A DNA stretch of 64,000 bases from Oryza sativa Japonica Group (GCF_034140825.1 NC_089046.1:1316001-1380000), one strand, 5' to 3'. Shown: positions 32,062 to 44,871, counted from the stretch's first letter. Notes: generated by a model from the sequence alone, not told the origin. Numbers and translations are program-made.

Positions 32062-34364
32062 TCAGTGACCTGTAGCATCAATAACCTGCACTTGAATCTC
32101 AGAACTATCTGCAGTCTGTGGATCTCCTGATTTTAACAGTTCATTTGGCAGTTCTGAATAATCTTCGTTTCCTGCCAGTAATGCTTCACTTGATTTCTCT
32201 TCAATTGACTCATTACGACATGTTGCGTTAGAAGTAGAAGATACCAGTGCTTCATCATTGAGCTGTGCAAATCGTGGATCCGAATCTTCAACTGAACTCC
32301 CGTCAATGAAATGTGTCCCAGTCCCAGAATCTGGAGATAATGGTTCACTCAATTCATCTTCAAGTTTAACTGTCAAGGGTTGACTGATACTGGACTTTGA
32401 GATGGATTGCACTAGTACTTCCTCCATACGACACTTAAACAATGAGTTAAATTCATCAATGGAGTCTGCTTCAACAATATGTGCCTCAAAATTATTTACC
32501 TTGTAAGGGGAACACGATGTTAATTGCTCAATACCTGCATGACATCAACTTCAGTTGAGTTATCATTTCCAGTAGGAAAATTGCAATACATAACTTAGGG
32601 TTAAAAAACAGTTTTACCTGCATGTACTGTATCCTTAGCTTCGAAAGTGCTTTGTCTAGGCTTCTGGAAAGGAGATGAACTGATATCATCACTGAAATCA
32701 GCATTTTGGTTACTGCTAACCATTCCAGAATTTACTTCTAATACACCCACCTCTGAAATTGCCATGCCTAATATTTTGATTTCTTCGCCTATATGTGCTT
32801 CCAGTGAACCAAATAACGTGCTGTTGTTCCTTTCTTGCTTGGCATCACCGTCTGACTGACTATTATGGGATTTATGGGCATCATTTTCACTTATTTCATC
32901 TTTCTCCAGTTTGAAGCTATTGTGATGCAGGCTAGTAGAGTGCCTAACATATAAGTTTCCATGCTTTCTATGCCGTCTTGCTGAAAAGTACGAAAGAGGA
33001 GTCCAAGTTTCTTGCAATGGACTATCATGGGCCATATTTTGGTTGACTGCAAGATCAAATAGATTTTTCCGTGGAAGGAGACAAGACGGTGCTGAATCAG
33101 GAACATGTGGTAACTCGATTATTTCATCTGAGCCATTTGAAGAATCAAATGGGTTCTGCCTTCCAGTGGAAATGGAGGGAACCTGCACACGGAAGCGTGA
33201 TGCCTCCTCCATTTTCTGTACTGCATCAGCTGCTTGCAAGTCCATTAACCTCTTGTCAAGTTCAAATTTCAGAATGTTCTTTGCTCTTTGCAGATCCATC
33301 ATACCCTCCAGCTTGCTATTATTGTCCATATCCAAGTAATTTAGATCAATAACATCCTTCCAGTTAGCAAAATCATCTATTTTCCCTTCCAATTGATTTT
33401 CATCTGTGCTAGCATCCTCCTCCTCAAGATCATCTTCATCATCATCCGAAGAAGTATTCAAGTTGTCTCTGGAGACCAATGAAGGGTGGCCAGTTTGCAA
33501 GTCTATTAATGGGTGCAACTCTTCAAGCATTGGAATAATGTCAGTCATTGATGCATCAGGAGAACTCTCAGTAAGATCAGATTCAGAATCAGAACAAGCA
33601 TCCTGTGGCTCCTGTCTCATAACAGGTTCCCAACATGAACTCATAAACTCACCTAACTGATATTGATATTGTACTTTATTGTTATCACTTTCAGGATTGA
33701 TGCTTCCAAGTTCTTGCAGCTCATCATTCTTCTTGCTGTTCTCCCCAACGTCTTCAGTTTCCACAGTTACACCACTGTAGGCAAAACTTGAAGGCGCCAC
33801 ACAAGGAACAGTATCAGTTTCCACTGATGTGATACCTTTTCCTTCACGGTGGGTATCCTGCAAATCATAATCAGAAGTTCCATCCTTCGTATGTATTTCC
33901 TCATTTAGAGCAGTATCAACTGTCATGTAGGTGCCATTTTTCTCTTCCCAGTGAGTGTCATGTATATTACCCTCAAAATTTCTTTCCCTGACATATACTT
34001 CATTACTGGTAGTTGTTTTATCCAAGTGCTCCTCGACAGCAACAGTCTCAACCTTGTCAATCGAACAGTCAGTAATGGAAATCTTGGATTTAAAGGACAA
34101 AGTTTGTTGATTCTCTCCAAGAACAAGAACAGCAGGTTCACCATAACTCAAAAGTGCTCCAAGCAGAAGTGCAGTTAACAGGAAGACTGGAGATGAAGAC
34201 AGCAAGAAGTTGAATAGAGAAGGGCAAAGCCTGTGTAGAAACAGCAACAAAACGCCAGCAGCTAGTACTATAGGGTAATCACAAGCAAATTGATATCCAA
34301 TTCTGACAGATGAATACATTAGTCTCTTGATATGCAACACAATGTCATTTGCACCAAAAGCCAT
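32062..34364 (-). CDS. Large acidic membrane protein of unknown function
   Basis: Two exons, 32618-34364 and 32062-32534, joined in phase 1 to about 739 aa. The start is MAFGANDIVLHIKRLMYSS. Two hydrophobic helices lie at about 28-45 (DYPIVLAAGVLLLFLHRL) and 52-75 (FNFLLSSSPVFLLTALLLGA). The rest is a long acidic, low-complexity region with DDDEDDLEEEDASTDE at about 305. A conserved basic block, FELDKRLMDLQAADAVQK, follows. The layout resembles plant proteins annotated as 'cardiomyopathy-associated-like' (At5g17910/At1g07330 group), whose role is unknown. That assignment comes from memory and is tentative. A membrane-anchored protein with a large disordered cytosolic tail is the safe reading. 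A 5' UTR with introns probably extends to about 35,300. Confidence 0.75.
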
Positions 34365-34484
34365 ATATATCTTCTTGAATTTTACCCTCAGATAAAACGT
34401 TGGCCTGGAAATAGGAAAGAGAGAAGCAATTCATCACTATAACATTATGGTGAATATTCAAACAAGTAAAGATTTATACTTGAA

Positions 34485-34604
34485 CAATAGCGGCCGTACA
34501 GCTCTTAGCCTCCATGGCAGCTGTAATTGTTGTACTAGTTTGAACCTCTTCCCAATCTTAATAAACTTCAGCCGCGTATCTTACGCCAGCCCGGCGAAAA
34601 AAAA
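34485..34604 (+). mobile_element. Short retroposed sequence with poly(A) and a 17-bp TSD
   Basis: A direct repeat AAAGATTTATACTTGAA occurs at 34468-34484 and 34605-34621. Between them is about 110 bp ending in TTACGCCAGCCCGGCG and an A run, with AATAAA-like TTAATAAACTTC upstream. This is a classic target-primed insertion of a 5'-truncated non-LTR element or SINE. It lies in the probable 5' UTR intron of the gene at 32062-34364, antisense to it. The near-perfect repeat suggests it is recent. Confidence 0.8.
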
Positions 34605-36309
34605 AAAGATTTATACTTGAAACACAAGTTTAATAATGTGCAATACAATCAAACTGCTCAAATAAGGTGACATTCCAGCTTCCTTAGTTAGAGATCTATA
34701 GAAATTGCATGTTCAAAAAAAAAAATCATCTGCAATGGTTTAACATTCAACAGGTAGGTGGAAAAGCACCATCTCTTTAAATGTTCAGTCAGTTATCACA
34801 ATGAAGATCTCTGAATTCAACAGTATTTTTGGGCTATAATTGTATACTATCAACCCATAAAAGAGAGGAAAGTAACAAAGAAATAAACAAAATAATCTAA
34901 TCAGACCAAAATCAAAGCGAATTTACAGATCATTTAGAAAAAGATTGGACGATCAGATTCACACAAGAAGCTAAATTAGGAGCCACCTATGACCACACAA
35001 GAGGCTAATAGTGGAGCTTAGCACAAGACCAGATTAGCAGTAGAACGCAAAAATGCACAGAATGCCAAGCTCACCTGTAGCGACAACACCGAGAAGCCAA
35101 AGCCCTCAGTAGCCTGAAGCAAGTGTTGGTAGAAGAGTGGAAAAGGGAAGGGGGCAATAGGAAGGCAACCTCAGCAACAAGAAGCAATGGAAGACCAAAT
35201 AAAGGAGATAGGAAGCTGCAGTGCTGTGCTTGCGCCCTTTTTTTCTAGGATTCTTTGCTTTGGAGTACCGCCATGAGAGAGAAGTTTTGTAGGGAAAGTG
35301 GAGAGCAATCTTGGTATCTTTAGCTGTCACTCTCACTTTTAAGTTTCACCTCATTCGTTGCACACAGTCTTCACTCCCTCTAGAATCTGGCTATTTTACC
35401 AGACCTGTCAAAGCTATTACTGTGCCTGAAACAAGTTAGATGTCAGTATTTCCCCATCGGTGGAAATGCTTGGATAGCAGTCACTGAAATCGTAGAAGCT
35501 CCCTCTGTACCCGTAGAAGCTCATCCATCTTGTTTTCAGCTTCCAAGCTGAATTTACAGGCGCAAGCTTAGCTCTTCCTTTGAACATGTTCTCATAAGCA
35601 CGGGACAAGTACAATGATAGCACATAATGTGCTCAACTTTTTTCTGTGGGGAGAAAGCCTGTATGGATCAATGCATGCGACTGCTATAATTTTCTTAAAA
35701 AAAGCACAAGTGAATAGTGATAAAGAAAGAAAAAGGGACAACACAACTCAGCTCATTTTAGTGATCAGCTGTACAATAAAGAAAGCACGTTTATGGACCA
35801 CAAAAGTTGTAAGTAAACAATTTGTCGTACATCTGTACTATGTGGGTTCACTTTGTGGACTCCAAACATTGACACACCTTATGCAGGTCAAAGAAACAGA
35901 TTTTACCTCCATATGTAACAGTCTCATTTGCGCATTTTGCCAGTGTTACTGAACCCAATCTTGCTGCCATGGAAACACCTGCGAAATTGTGACCAAAACC
36001 TGTAAATTCGGCAGTGAATTCATGCGATTTCAGTCGGGTGGCACTAGGAGAATCTGACGAGCCAAAGCATCATGTCAAAAAAAAAAAACTGAACCAAAGC
36101 AGCAGCACATGGCGGAGCGAGGGACTCACTGAGTCACTGGAGCCACCGAATTTTGGAACTTTACCGGAACTGAATCTAGTGCCCTCCTCAGTGTCCTAAT
36201 TTCCTCAATAAATCCCACGAGCAACTCAAGTGCGGAACGCCTATTGTCAAATCTATGGTACATTGGAACCGAGAGGCGGAGGAAGAGGAGGAGAAAGAAG
36301 AGTCTTTAC

Positions 36310-36578
36310 CTGATGCGCGGCAGGGGCACTCCAATGGAAGCAACCAGCAGAGGGGCGGAAATCTCGGGTCGAGGAGAGGGGAGAATCGAGATGAAACTTC
36401 TCCTTGACCTCCTCGCATTACGTTTCCGTTGAATCCATCCACGTGCGGCGTCCACCTCCGTGGCTCCGCCCGCACCGTCTTCGCCGCCGGAGTTGCGCCG
36501 GCCGCCGGAGTTGAGAGCGAAGGCGGCGGCGCCGCCGCTCGCTTGTTGGGTAGCCAGTTTGGGTCGGGCCCACAGCAT
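36310..36578 (-). CDS. Possible first exon of a short minus-strand gene
   Basis: An ATG at 36578 opens a GC-rich frame, MLWARPKLATQQASGG, that runs to PLPRIR, where a GTAAAG donor (after CGCGCATCAG) occurs at 36309. The composition resembles a transit peptide. A candidate downstream piece with an intact C-terminal frame is at about 35414-35620, but I could not join them with certainty. GGCCCA-type motifs upstream (36560-36670) support a promoter. The function is unknown. Confidence 0.3.
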
Positions 36579-36679
36579 ATGACCCGTTTCGCAAAGTTGG
36601 CCCGTTTAAACATTCAGATTAAGGCCCAAAAGCCCATAAATATGGGTCGGGCTGCCCAGATTTTGAAGGCCCAAAAAAA

Positions 36680-38054
36680 GAAGTGATACGAAGGAGTGTC
36701 TCTAATCTGTGCCGCATATTCTTAATCGGACGTCTCACGGAGATCCTAAGGAGTTCGGAGTTTTCTTCTCCGAACCCCTCTGTTTATCAATTCCATCATG
36801 TTTGATCGCCGCCACAAGACGTCTCCGCTTTGAGAGGATTTCACAGGCACCCGAGGATTCTGAATTCTGATTTCTATCGTGCTACTTGCGAACTATATAT
36901 ATCCGCGCTCTGCCTTCTGAATTCGATGTTCTGGATCTTGTTTCTTGCAGGTCAGGTGGCAGTGACAGTTTATTACAGACATATCCATTGATATTCAGAA
37001 ATATTCAGACTCTGGAAGAAATTTGGAGTCTCGGACCATGAAAGTCACTTGGAACGGCTGCAACTTGTAGTGCCCGATTAGCTTATGGTCAGACACAATT
37101 TGCCGGTGCTGTGTGTGCTTCATGAGCTAGACTAAGCAGGTGTGTGGAAATTGAAAGTGGACTACTCCTGTTACGCAGTGGATCAGTAAGCCTAACAAGG
37201 ACAATCAACTAGACTTCTTATGTATGGTCTCTCTCATCTCATCTGCTATTCAGTTGGGGGGACCAATTCATTCATAGCTTCAGTACCAATGTGATTCAGA
37301 ACTTGCTCTGTATCCTGACAGAAACACAAACAGCAAGGGATGGAACAAGTACAGTCACACACTACTGTTCATAACAGAAACAGGTAGAGTGATTGCATTA
37401 CGTTTTGGCAAAGCAACGCGAAAACGGAATGCATCTTGAAGCAAATTGTCCACGTAATGCTAGCTGCTAATTAATGATCATGCATGTGTGCCATCTTGAA
37501 TCATGGAGAAGTGAAAGAGACATCCGAACCAATCGATCAAAACAGGCAGGAACCGGCCATTTGACTCACGTATTAGTTGACTCTCTTCACTTGAGACAGT
37601 AGCGTGTTGTATGGTGAGCTCAGGAAGCTGACGGCCTAACAAAGACATTTTTTTACTTGACTTCACCAGTTGATACACGTACGTACGTGGCTCCGTTTTT
37701 GCTTCAGATTTCAGCAGGTGCAGCACTGCAGTGCAGACCATTTGTCCTCGCACTTCCTCGCACTACACGTTCGAGATGTAGTATACTACTACCAACTGTT
37801 GAATTTCCTCTCTGAATACTGTATGCTAGACTAGAGTCAGGTTCTTCCATAATTTTGATCAATGATTCCAGCCAGTATTCCAAGTTGCCTGAACCTCAAT
37901 TTTGATTAGCATTACATCATCATCATTCTAGACAGTCAAGACAGTACTGATGTAGCAGAAAGAACTTTTAAAGTTTCAGAAAATGCATGCCTCCAGTCAA
38001 ATTTTCAGAAAAAGAAGGATCAATCTAGACAGACAAGACAGAAAGAACTCTTTA
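36680..38054. other. Non-coding stretch, possibly a transcript leader
   Basis: No long frame is convincing. A GC-rich start, a long T-rich tract and TTGTTTCTTGCAG at about 36,950 look like a 5' exon and acceptor, so a non-coding transcript going right is possible. Evidence is weak. Confidence 0.25.
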
Positions 38055-38293
38055 GGCTCTGTTCGTTATGAGGAGATAGGGGAGATTGATTATCGTTTTC
38101 CACGTGCACGCTTTTCAAACTACTAAACGGTGCGTTTTTTGCAAAAAATTTCTATAGGAAAGTTGCTTTAAAAATCATATTAATCCATTTTTGAAATTTA
38201 AAATAGTTAATACTCAATTAATCATGAGTTAATGACTCACCTCGTTTTGCGTATCTCCCCAATCTCCTCAATCCCCTTCTCCTCAAACACACC
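38055..38293. mobile_element. Tourist-like MITE (PIF/Harbinger type)
   Basis: A TTA target duplication lies at 38052-38054 and 38294-38296. The left end is GGCTCTGTTCGTTATGAGG; the right end, reversed, is GGTGTGTTTGAGGAGAAGG. Both contain a subterminal GGAGATTG block. The core contains TCAAACTACTAAACGGTGCG, very common in rice. A diverged relative is at 17505. Confidence 0.88.
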
Positions 38294-38299
38294 TTAATC

Positions 38300-40060
38300 A
38301 GCTGACTGATGTAGCACTAGAGCGTCATCACCATTCTAAAGGTCGGCACCATGAAATTTTCTCTGGTTTTGACTGTTTGACTCCAAAAGCAAAAGGGGCT
38401 CATTGATCGATCGCGTTCTTAATTTCCTTGTCCATTGGATTACTGAAGAAACGGCAACATATATGATCGACCAAACACCCGTCTGACATGTATAACAGTG
38501 AAAGTCCAGCCACAATCTCTTGCATGCATTTGGAGCATGCCACTGTTTCAGCACAACCGAATGATTCAGAACATACACTAGCTGTGGCATATTTGCTACT
38601 AGTAAGACTATGCTATCGAAATTAAATTATAGTGTTTGCAACAACTCTGCCCAAGGAAGTGGCCAGGAAGAACACAACTTGAAATTAAGCTAGCGATTAC
38701 AAATCGATAAATCCAAGCAGAATTAAAGAAAAAAGGATGAAGGAGAAGAACGCTGTAATTAACGGTAATGCATGACTTAAGCAGTCCAAAACGATTTGAG
38801 GATACTACTCACATGTGTGCGTGACTTGACGATGTAGGAGTAGTATTGTCCAACAGCACGAGCTATTCAAAACTCAAAAGAGGAGTCAAGCAAGCCGCAA
38901 AGCCAACAGCCTGCAAGTACCTGACATTGACCTGGTGATGAAAAGTCTCAGCTTACACCCAACCATTTTCACATTTGCCAACAACATAAACAACGCAAAG
39001 AAATGAGCTTGCTAAACCTTCCTTTGTTGGTTTCTGTACAAGAAAAATGATGGATTAATGTTACATAATTTGATTTCGAAATATTGCTGAAACTGAAAGC
39101 GTCCATTTCATTCTTTTTCTGCGCTTACTCTGATTCATGCCAGGTCAAGATTTAATTAGGTTAATTGCATGTATGAGATGTACTAGTTAGTACTGGCCGT
39201 TATATATAAACACGGTCAAAATTAACCTAATTAATTAAACAGTTGAATTGGGAAAATATATATAATGTAATGAATCAATGTTTGAATTGAACGAAATATC
39301 ATATCACCATGTACTCTGTACGTAGTTTAGAACAGGGGCACGCGATTCTGATCTGACGACACATCAAAACTATGGGCACGAGCGTGCGTTAGTCAGTTAG
39401 TTAGCGTTGAGAAAATTAGTTGAAATCTCTAGCACTAGCTTCTTAGCTTGCATGCACGCGAGATCACACCTAGTTTAATTGGTCAATTTTGATTCGCAAA
39501 TTCTGTACGTCTACGTGTACGTACGTACGTAAGCACATGTTCTTAATTTGTTTGTATTGTCGTTCAATGGTACATGTGTATTCTCCAATCAAATTGACCT
39601 CATATATGCACATTGTACGCAGTTGATGATCCGTCCATATTGTACTATCTGAGGAGCGATTAGATCGTGTTTGAAATTCCTGAAACGATTAGTATAGGAC
39701 TAGCTAGGATTTCAGTTCATTAATAATTAGTAATTATTAAGTTAGGTACAAATAAGCATGTACGTAGTACTATATTTGTAGGCAACTAAGGACACATATC
39801 ATCGATCACTCTCTCTTTTCACTCGTTAATTAGCTGGTGATATCAGAGCTGAATGCAATCATATCGTTGTTGTCATGTTGTGGATTAGTCCAACAACATA
39901 CCAAACTCTTGTAATATGATCACTTGTGGTTGAAGCAAAATTAAATCACGTTTCAACACCTAATGAGGCAACCAAAAGATTGTTTTGCTTCAGAAACAAA
40001 TAATTTGATGCCAAATCCCCATCTATATATGAATTTCATTTTTAAAAGTTTGTCTTTCTA
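38300..40060. other. AT-rich intergenic region, no gene recognised
   Basis: Only short, low-quality frames occur here. A short ACGTACGTACGTA run lies near 39,520. I see no RNA gene or transposon with clear ends. Confidence 0.4.
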
Positions 40061-40061
40061 C

Positions 40062-40662
40062 GAGTAATATATATATTGATTCTTAAACTTGGGTGGAGTT
40101 GTCACTTAGGTCAACTAAAATTAAAATTTCAAAATTGCACGTTTAAATGCATCAGCTTGGTTTAATGAACCACAACAAGTCCAAACCTCGTTTGACGGGA
40201 ACTCACTGTTGACATGGCGCTCCACGCAAACAACAATTTTGCATTCGCTCTCCTCCGTGTCATAGCGTGGCCCCCTCCACATATAGTACTACCCCAAAGC
40301 ACCCCAAACCCTCTAAATCTCTACCTCCATCACCTTCTCCCCGATGGTTAGAGTTTTGACGGCGAGGGTAATGTCGCCCACCCACTTGCCACTCTCCCTT
40401 GCAACCTTCGCTTCGGGGGAGAATGGGAGGGATTTGGGGGGATTCCGTGTAGGGGTCTAAAAGCAAAATTACCGTCACGCCATGACATGGAGGAGGGTGG
40501 ATGCAAAATTATTGCCTACATGGAGTGCTACATCATCGATCAACTTGGTTCAAACGGGGTTTGGATTGTTGTGGTTCATTAAACCAAGATGGTGGAATTG
40601 AACATACAATTTTTATGTTTAGGCACCTCTGCTCAATTTTAAATACTGGCCATGTATCTCTC
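40062..40662. mobile_element. Non-autonomous long-TIR element (MULE-like), copy 2
   Basis: The same family as 3810-4310: the left starts GAGTAATATATATATTGATT; the right, reversed, starts GAGAGATACATGGCCAGT. Shared internal blocks include TTGGTTTAATGAACCACAAC and CAACAATTTTGCAT. The flanks TCTTTCTAC and TTTTCCTAA give only a weak 9-bp duplication. Confidence 0.6.
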
Positions 40663-41124
40663 TTTTCCTAAATAAGGTTAAACCCTAATAATTTTAAGGA
40701 AAAGTAAGGTTATATATACTTTTTTTTTCAAAACTCTTACAAAGGAAGATCTCAACCATCTGATCTAGCCGATTGGTAGTTAATAAAAGTCAAAATGAAG
40801 TCACAATTTGCCACGTAGTTTTTATAAAGAGTTTGCAAGTTTTTTTTTTTACATGTATCATTTTCATGTAAGAAAGAGTAAAGACAGATGAGTTTTTTTT
40901 TCATGATAATCATTTTTTTCTCTCTAATTACTATTATTTTCTAAATCTATTTGCATATGAAACTTTGATGACATAATTTATCATTATATTTATATTAATT
41001 TATTGAACACTGATATTGGTATCCAAACCATACCTAAAAGATTCATTTCTTAAGAAGAAAAATATCAAGGGGTTATTTCTAAATTTATTTGAAAAATAAA
41101 TAAAAATAACAAAAAAAGTTGTCC

Positions 41125-41132
41125 ATATATAG
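41125..41132 (+). promoter_or_regulatory. TATA box of the VQ gene
   Basis: TATATAGG within GTCCATATATAGGCC lies about 97 bp before the ATG at 41223, at the switch from AT-rich spacer to C-rich leader. Confidence 0.65.
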
Positions 41133-41222
41133 GCCACCCCCTCGTCTCCCCTGAAGTGTCCGTCCATCCCCAGTCAAGTTCGCCGCGCGCAACACTCGCA
41201 GCAGAGCATCCACCCATCGTCG

Positions 41223-41798
41223 ATGCTCACCGCCGCCATGCACATGCTCGACTCCTCCACCTCCTCCTCCCCTTGGCTTCCTCCCGACCTCATGCCTCCC
41301 CCGCCGCCGCCGCCGCCCGCCGCCGCCACTCTCCACCACCACTTCCGCGCCGCCGCCGCCGCCCCCGGCCGCCGCCGCATCGCCAAGCGCCGACCGCGCC
41401 CGTCGCGGCGCCTTCCCACCACCTACATCAGCGCCGACCCGGCAAACTTCCGCCGCATGGTGCACCAGGTCACCGGCGCCGACGACCTCCCTCCCCCTCC
41501 TCCATCGCTCTCTCTACAGCAGACGACGGAGCTCCTCCTCCCGGCCGTGCACGCCGCTCCAGCGGGCTCGCCCGGCGCTGCAGGCGCGCTGATGCTTCCC
41601 ACGCTCGACACCTCGGCGTTCCTGCTCGGCCGCCGCGCGGAGCCGGCGGCCGCGGCGCCGCCGTGCGACGAGTCGGTGGCGTTGGTAAGAGGAGGAGCGG
41701 GTAATTACGGCAGCAACAACAATAGCATTAGCAGCAGTAGCAGCAGCGGCAACTGTGGTGGTGGCTTCCCCACCTTGGACTCATGGGATCTCCTGTAA
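41223..41798 (+). CDS. VQ-motif protein (VH variant)
   Basis: Single exon, 191 aa, starting MLTAAMHMLDSSTSSS. The VQ core at about 77-86 reads FRRMVHQVTG, i.e. F-x3-V-H-x2-TG, in which the usual Gln after Val is His; monocots are known to have this form. A basic block (GRRRIAKRRPRPSRRLP) just before it is a likely nuclear signal. The C-terminus has conserved LPTLDTSAFLL and FPTLDSWDLL elements. VQ proteins are small nuclear cofactors that bind WRKY factors and are MAP-kinase targets in stress and development. Intronless and GC-rich, as usual for the family in grasses. Poly-Pro, poly-His and Ser runs fill the rest. Confidence 0.93.
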   Translation: MLTAAMHMLDSSTSSSPWLPPDLMPPPPPPPPAAATLHHHFRAAAAAPGRRRIAKRRPRPSRRLPTTYISADPANFRRMVHQVTGADDLPPPPPSLSLQQTTELLLPAVHAAPAGSPGAAGALMLPTLDTSAFLLGRRAEPAAAAPPCDESVALVRGGAGNYGSNNNSISSSSSSGNCGGGFPTLDSWDLL

Positions 41799-42573
41799 AT
41801 CTAGATCATATATTGTCGATTTCTATCGATTTCTGATTCTTCATGGCTGTAATTAACTAAGACGAGATCAATGAACAGGTTGGAGCATCTATCTACCTGA
41901 TTCTCTGTTCGTGTCCTTGTTAATTTTAAGCTTATGCCTCGTATACACATGGATGATTTTTTTTATCAGTAGTGTTATTTTATTGATCTTACTTAATTTA
42001 GAGTTCCTTTTCTTTTAATTATTAAGTGCGACTGTTAAGTTCGTTTTGATCTTCCTTCTGCTGATTCCAGCATCACTGCATCAGCCTCAAGGTTCTTAAT
42101 TTATGCAGGATTTTTGTTCTTGTGAAACTCTTTTGCTTTGTTTGATTAGTTGGCTCTTGCTTTTCTATTGATTTTGAGTCTTTGATGAATCCTCCTTCCA
42201 ACAGTAGAGCTGCTCCAGCACCATCTCACTGAACATGTGGTTTCTGATCATTTGGTGAACAAAATGTAACAAAAGATGTTTTTTTATATTAGTACATTTT
42301 AGAGAGGTGCTTAGTGCATTAATTCAGCTTTAGCTATATAATTAATTAATTAATGCACCAAACCACTGTGGGGGGCAGTAGCATGTAAATGCTGCTTAGA
42401 CAGTAAGATACGTTAGGATGAAGCTAACAGTTCAATTGGAGCAGAGCAGGGTTGAGAATCAGTACTTGGAAAAGATTGATTGTGAGATACAACAATAATA
42501 ATATCGTAATCATCGAGCCAGGTTTTTTTAGAAAAATAAAGTATTGCAATCATATATGCACACGCATACTAAG

Positions 42574-42871
42574 ACTGAGTTTAGATCCAAAAGTTTTTCT
42601 TCAAACTTCTAACTTTTTTATCACATCAAAACTTTTTTACATGGCTGTGTTTAGTTTCTGAAATCGGGGAGAAGTTTGGGGAAAGTTGGTAGTTTGGAAA
42701 AAAAATTTTGAGAGTTTATGTGTAGGAAAGTTTTGGATGTGATGGAAAGTTGAAAGTTTAGGGGAAGTTTGGTGTGAACTAAACAGGACCATACATAAAT
42801 TTTCAACTTTTCTGTCACATCGTTCAAATTTCAACCAAACTTTCAATTTTGACGTGAACTAAACACAACTT
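42574..42871. mobile_element. Nested pair of AGTTTAG/CTAAAC-type MITEs
   Basis: The outer copy starts CTGAGTTTAGATCCAAAAG and ends GACGTGAACTAAACACAAC. It is split by an inner element at about 42643-42790 that starts GGCTGTGTTTAGTTTCTG and ends GTGAACTAAACAGGACC. A short TACAT repeat borders the inner copy. A solo relative is at 56507-56610. Confidence 0.6.
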
Positions 42872-43803
42872 AAGGTTCAGCGGAAGAGTAACTTTTTTTA
42901 AAAAAACCTAAGGCGGAACTTTGTTCCACTTTTATATTTAGAAGAAGATAATTGACCCAGTTTATAAAAAAAATCGGACCCGAAAACTACACAACTGTCA
43001 CGGTTAATTACAGAAAAACCAGCTAAAAACCACCGTTACACAACTAACTTTACATTGATCTACCAGTAACATCGTTAGTAGAAGTGATATTAACATAATT
43101 GTACTATTAATAATTGATGTGATAGTATAAATAGATATAATTCATTGTAAAGAGTACTATAAAACACCGCAGGGCGGAAAATGAAAGGAAAAAAAAAGAA
43201 ACAAATTGGGTGTGGAATCAACATGCATGCTTAATGGGAAGAAAAAACAAATATGAAGTGTATTTGTTAAACACATATGTAGGCTTGATCTAGAGCTGAG
43301 CTGTTTGGTGCTTACAAGTAACTACCTCTAGATTGCCCCTAAAATACAATGCAAAAAGGGAAGTTGACAAGGAAAGGACTATATCAACGGAGAGGAAGAA
43401 TCAGAGGCACGAGCTGTTGACTACTGAGTCTGCGTGTGATTTCTTTCTCCTCAATTTGCAGTGTACGTGTGCTGTGCCATCAACAAGTGTGGCTCTGGCT
43501 AGCACTTAGCAGCCCCTGGTCCTGATGAGATGATGGTCAGGCAGTCGGTCCAAACCGCCAAAAGTCTGGGTCCGTTCCTGGACGATGTTAACACATAGGA
43601 GTACAATACAAACCAACGGCTGTCCTAATTACTTATCGATGTCGTTTACCGTACTACTAATAACTTACTAATAATAGTAGAATTAGCATATTTTTTTTAA
43701 AATTAACAAGGAGGAGAATTCATGGTCCAGCACTCCAGCATGCCGCTGTTAGTCAAAATTCGCGGCTCCTCTTATGGGTTCGTAGTTCATATTTTCGTAC
43801 GTA

Positions 43804-43958
43804 CTACCCCTTCCCAAAATATGTGTAAATATGTGTAGCCATGAGTAACCGTGCCTAACGTTTCATCATCCGTCTTATTTAAAATATTTTTAAAAAAAAT
43901 CACACATAAAATAATATTTATGTTTTATCATCTAATAAAAATTTTAGGACGAATGGAG
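43804..43958. mobile_element. Stowaway-like MITE
   Basis: The left end CTACCCCTTCCCAAAATATG pairs with the right end TTTTAGGACGAATGGAG, between TA sites. The interior contains CATCCGTCTTATTTAAAAT, also common to such elements. No gene was recognised from 41800 to 43990. Confidence 0.65.
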
Positions 43959-44764
43959 TATATGGCTACGCAGTGAGAGCGACAAAGGGATGGATGTTGG
44001 CCGCCGGCCGGCCACGCAGGAGGGGACACCACCATTGCACTTGCAACGATCGATGCAATTGACTGCTTGGTTTGCCTCCTCTCCGGTCTCCGCTGCCGTC
44101 CTCATCAATCACTTCTCATTTGTTTGTTTGGACCCAGCATCCCTTACCTCTACACTGCATGTGATTCCTCACAGCCCACCTGACCTGACCTCCCTCCCGG
44201 CCCCAATGCTTACACCATCATTGCGTCATGCTCATGTCATAAATGAACATTTTTACACATCGCTGCAACATCTTCAGAAAACGGAAGGCAATACTGTGTT
44301 GTTCATGCTAAACACATCACTGTCGGCTCAGCTGGATCAACAGCGACCCTTGCTTACACAACGGAGACAGGAAGGATGCAAGCCCAAGCGAAAACAGGCA
44401 CCGACTGTGTTTGCCGCAGACAGATAAGCAGGGTCAGCTGGCGCACAGCACCACTGATCACGCCGCGTTGGCAGGATGAAACAGTACACCACTGCTTCAG
44501 ATAATGACAGTTTGAACCTACTCACTTGACCTCTACATATAACAATGTACAAGATCTCAACACCATGCGTTTGCAGGCTCAGGCATGCCATCACGGTGAT
44601 ATGGTTACTTACTTTGCCGCCTTCAGTACAGCAATACCAGTAAGGAACACGCCCTAGATATTTCACTACCAAAGAATTTCTACACCTCAACTGTTAGGGG
44701 CACAAAAGAGAGTTATGCTCGCCGGGCATGGAGGTGGAGCTCATACTTTAGTAAACTGCAGCTG

Positions 44765-44871
44765 GGAAACAGAGGCAGGCTAAACTGATGGCGAAGAGTT
44801 TGAAGACGGCGATGGAACTGGAAACCAGTGTTTTGATGCTTGAAATGCCAATGGAGATACCCTCCCTTTCT

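Noticed and set aside
37478-37753. 91-codon minus-strand frame
   Set aside because: No family resemblance, no splice partner and average composition; most likely a chance frame.
43990-44427. 145-codon plus-strand frame with an ATG
   Set aside because: Its composition is unremarkable, no domain or repeat is recognisable, no promoter or splice signals support it, and overlapping minus-strand frames of similar quality exist.
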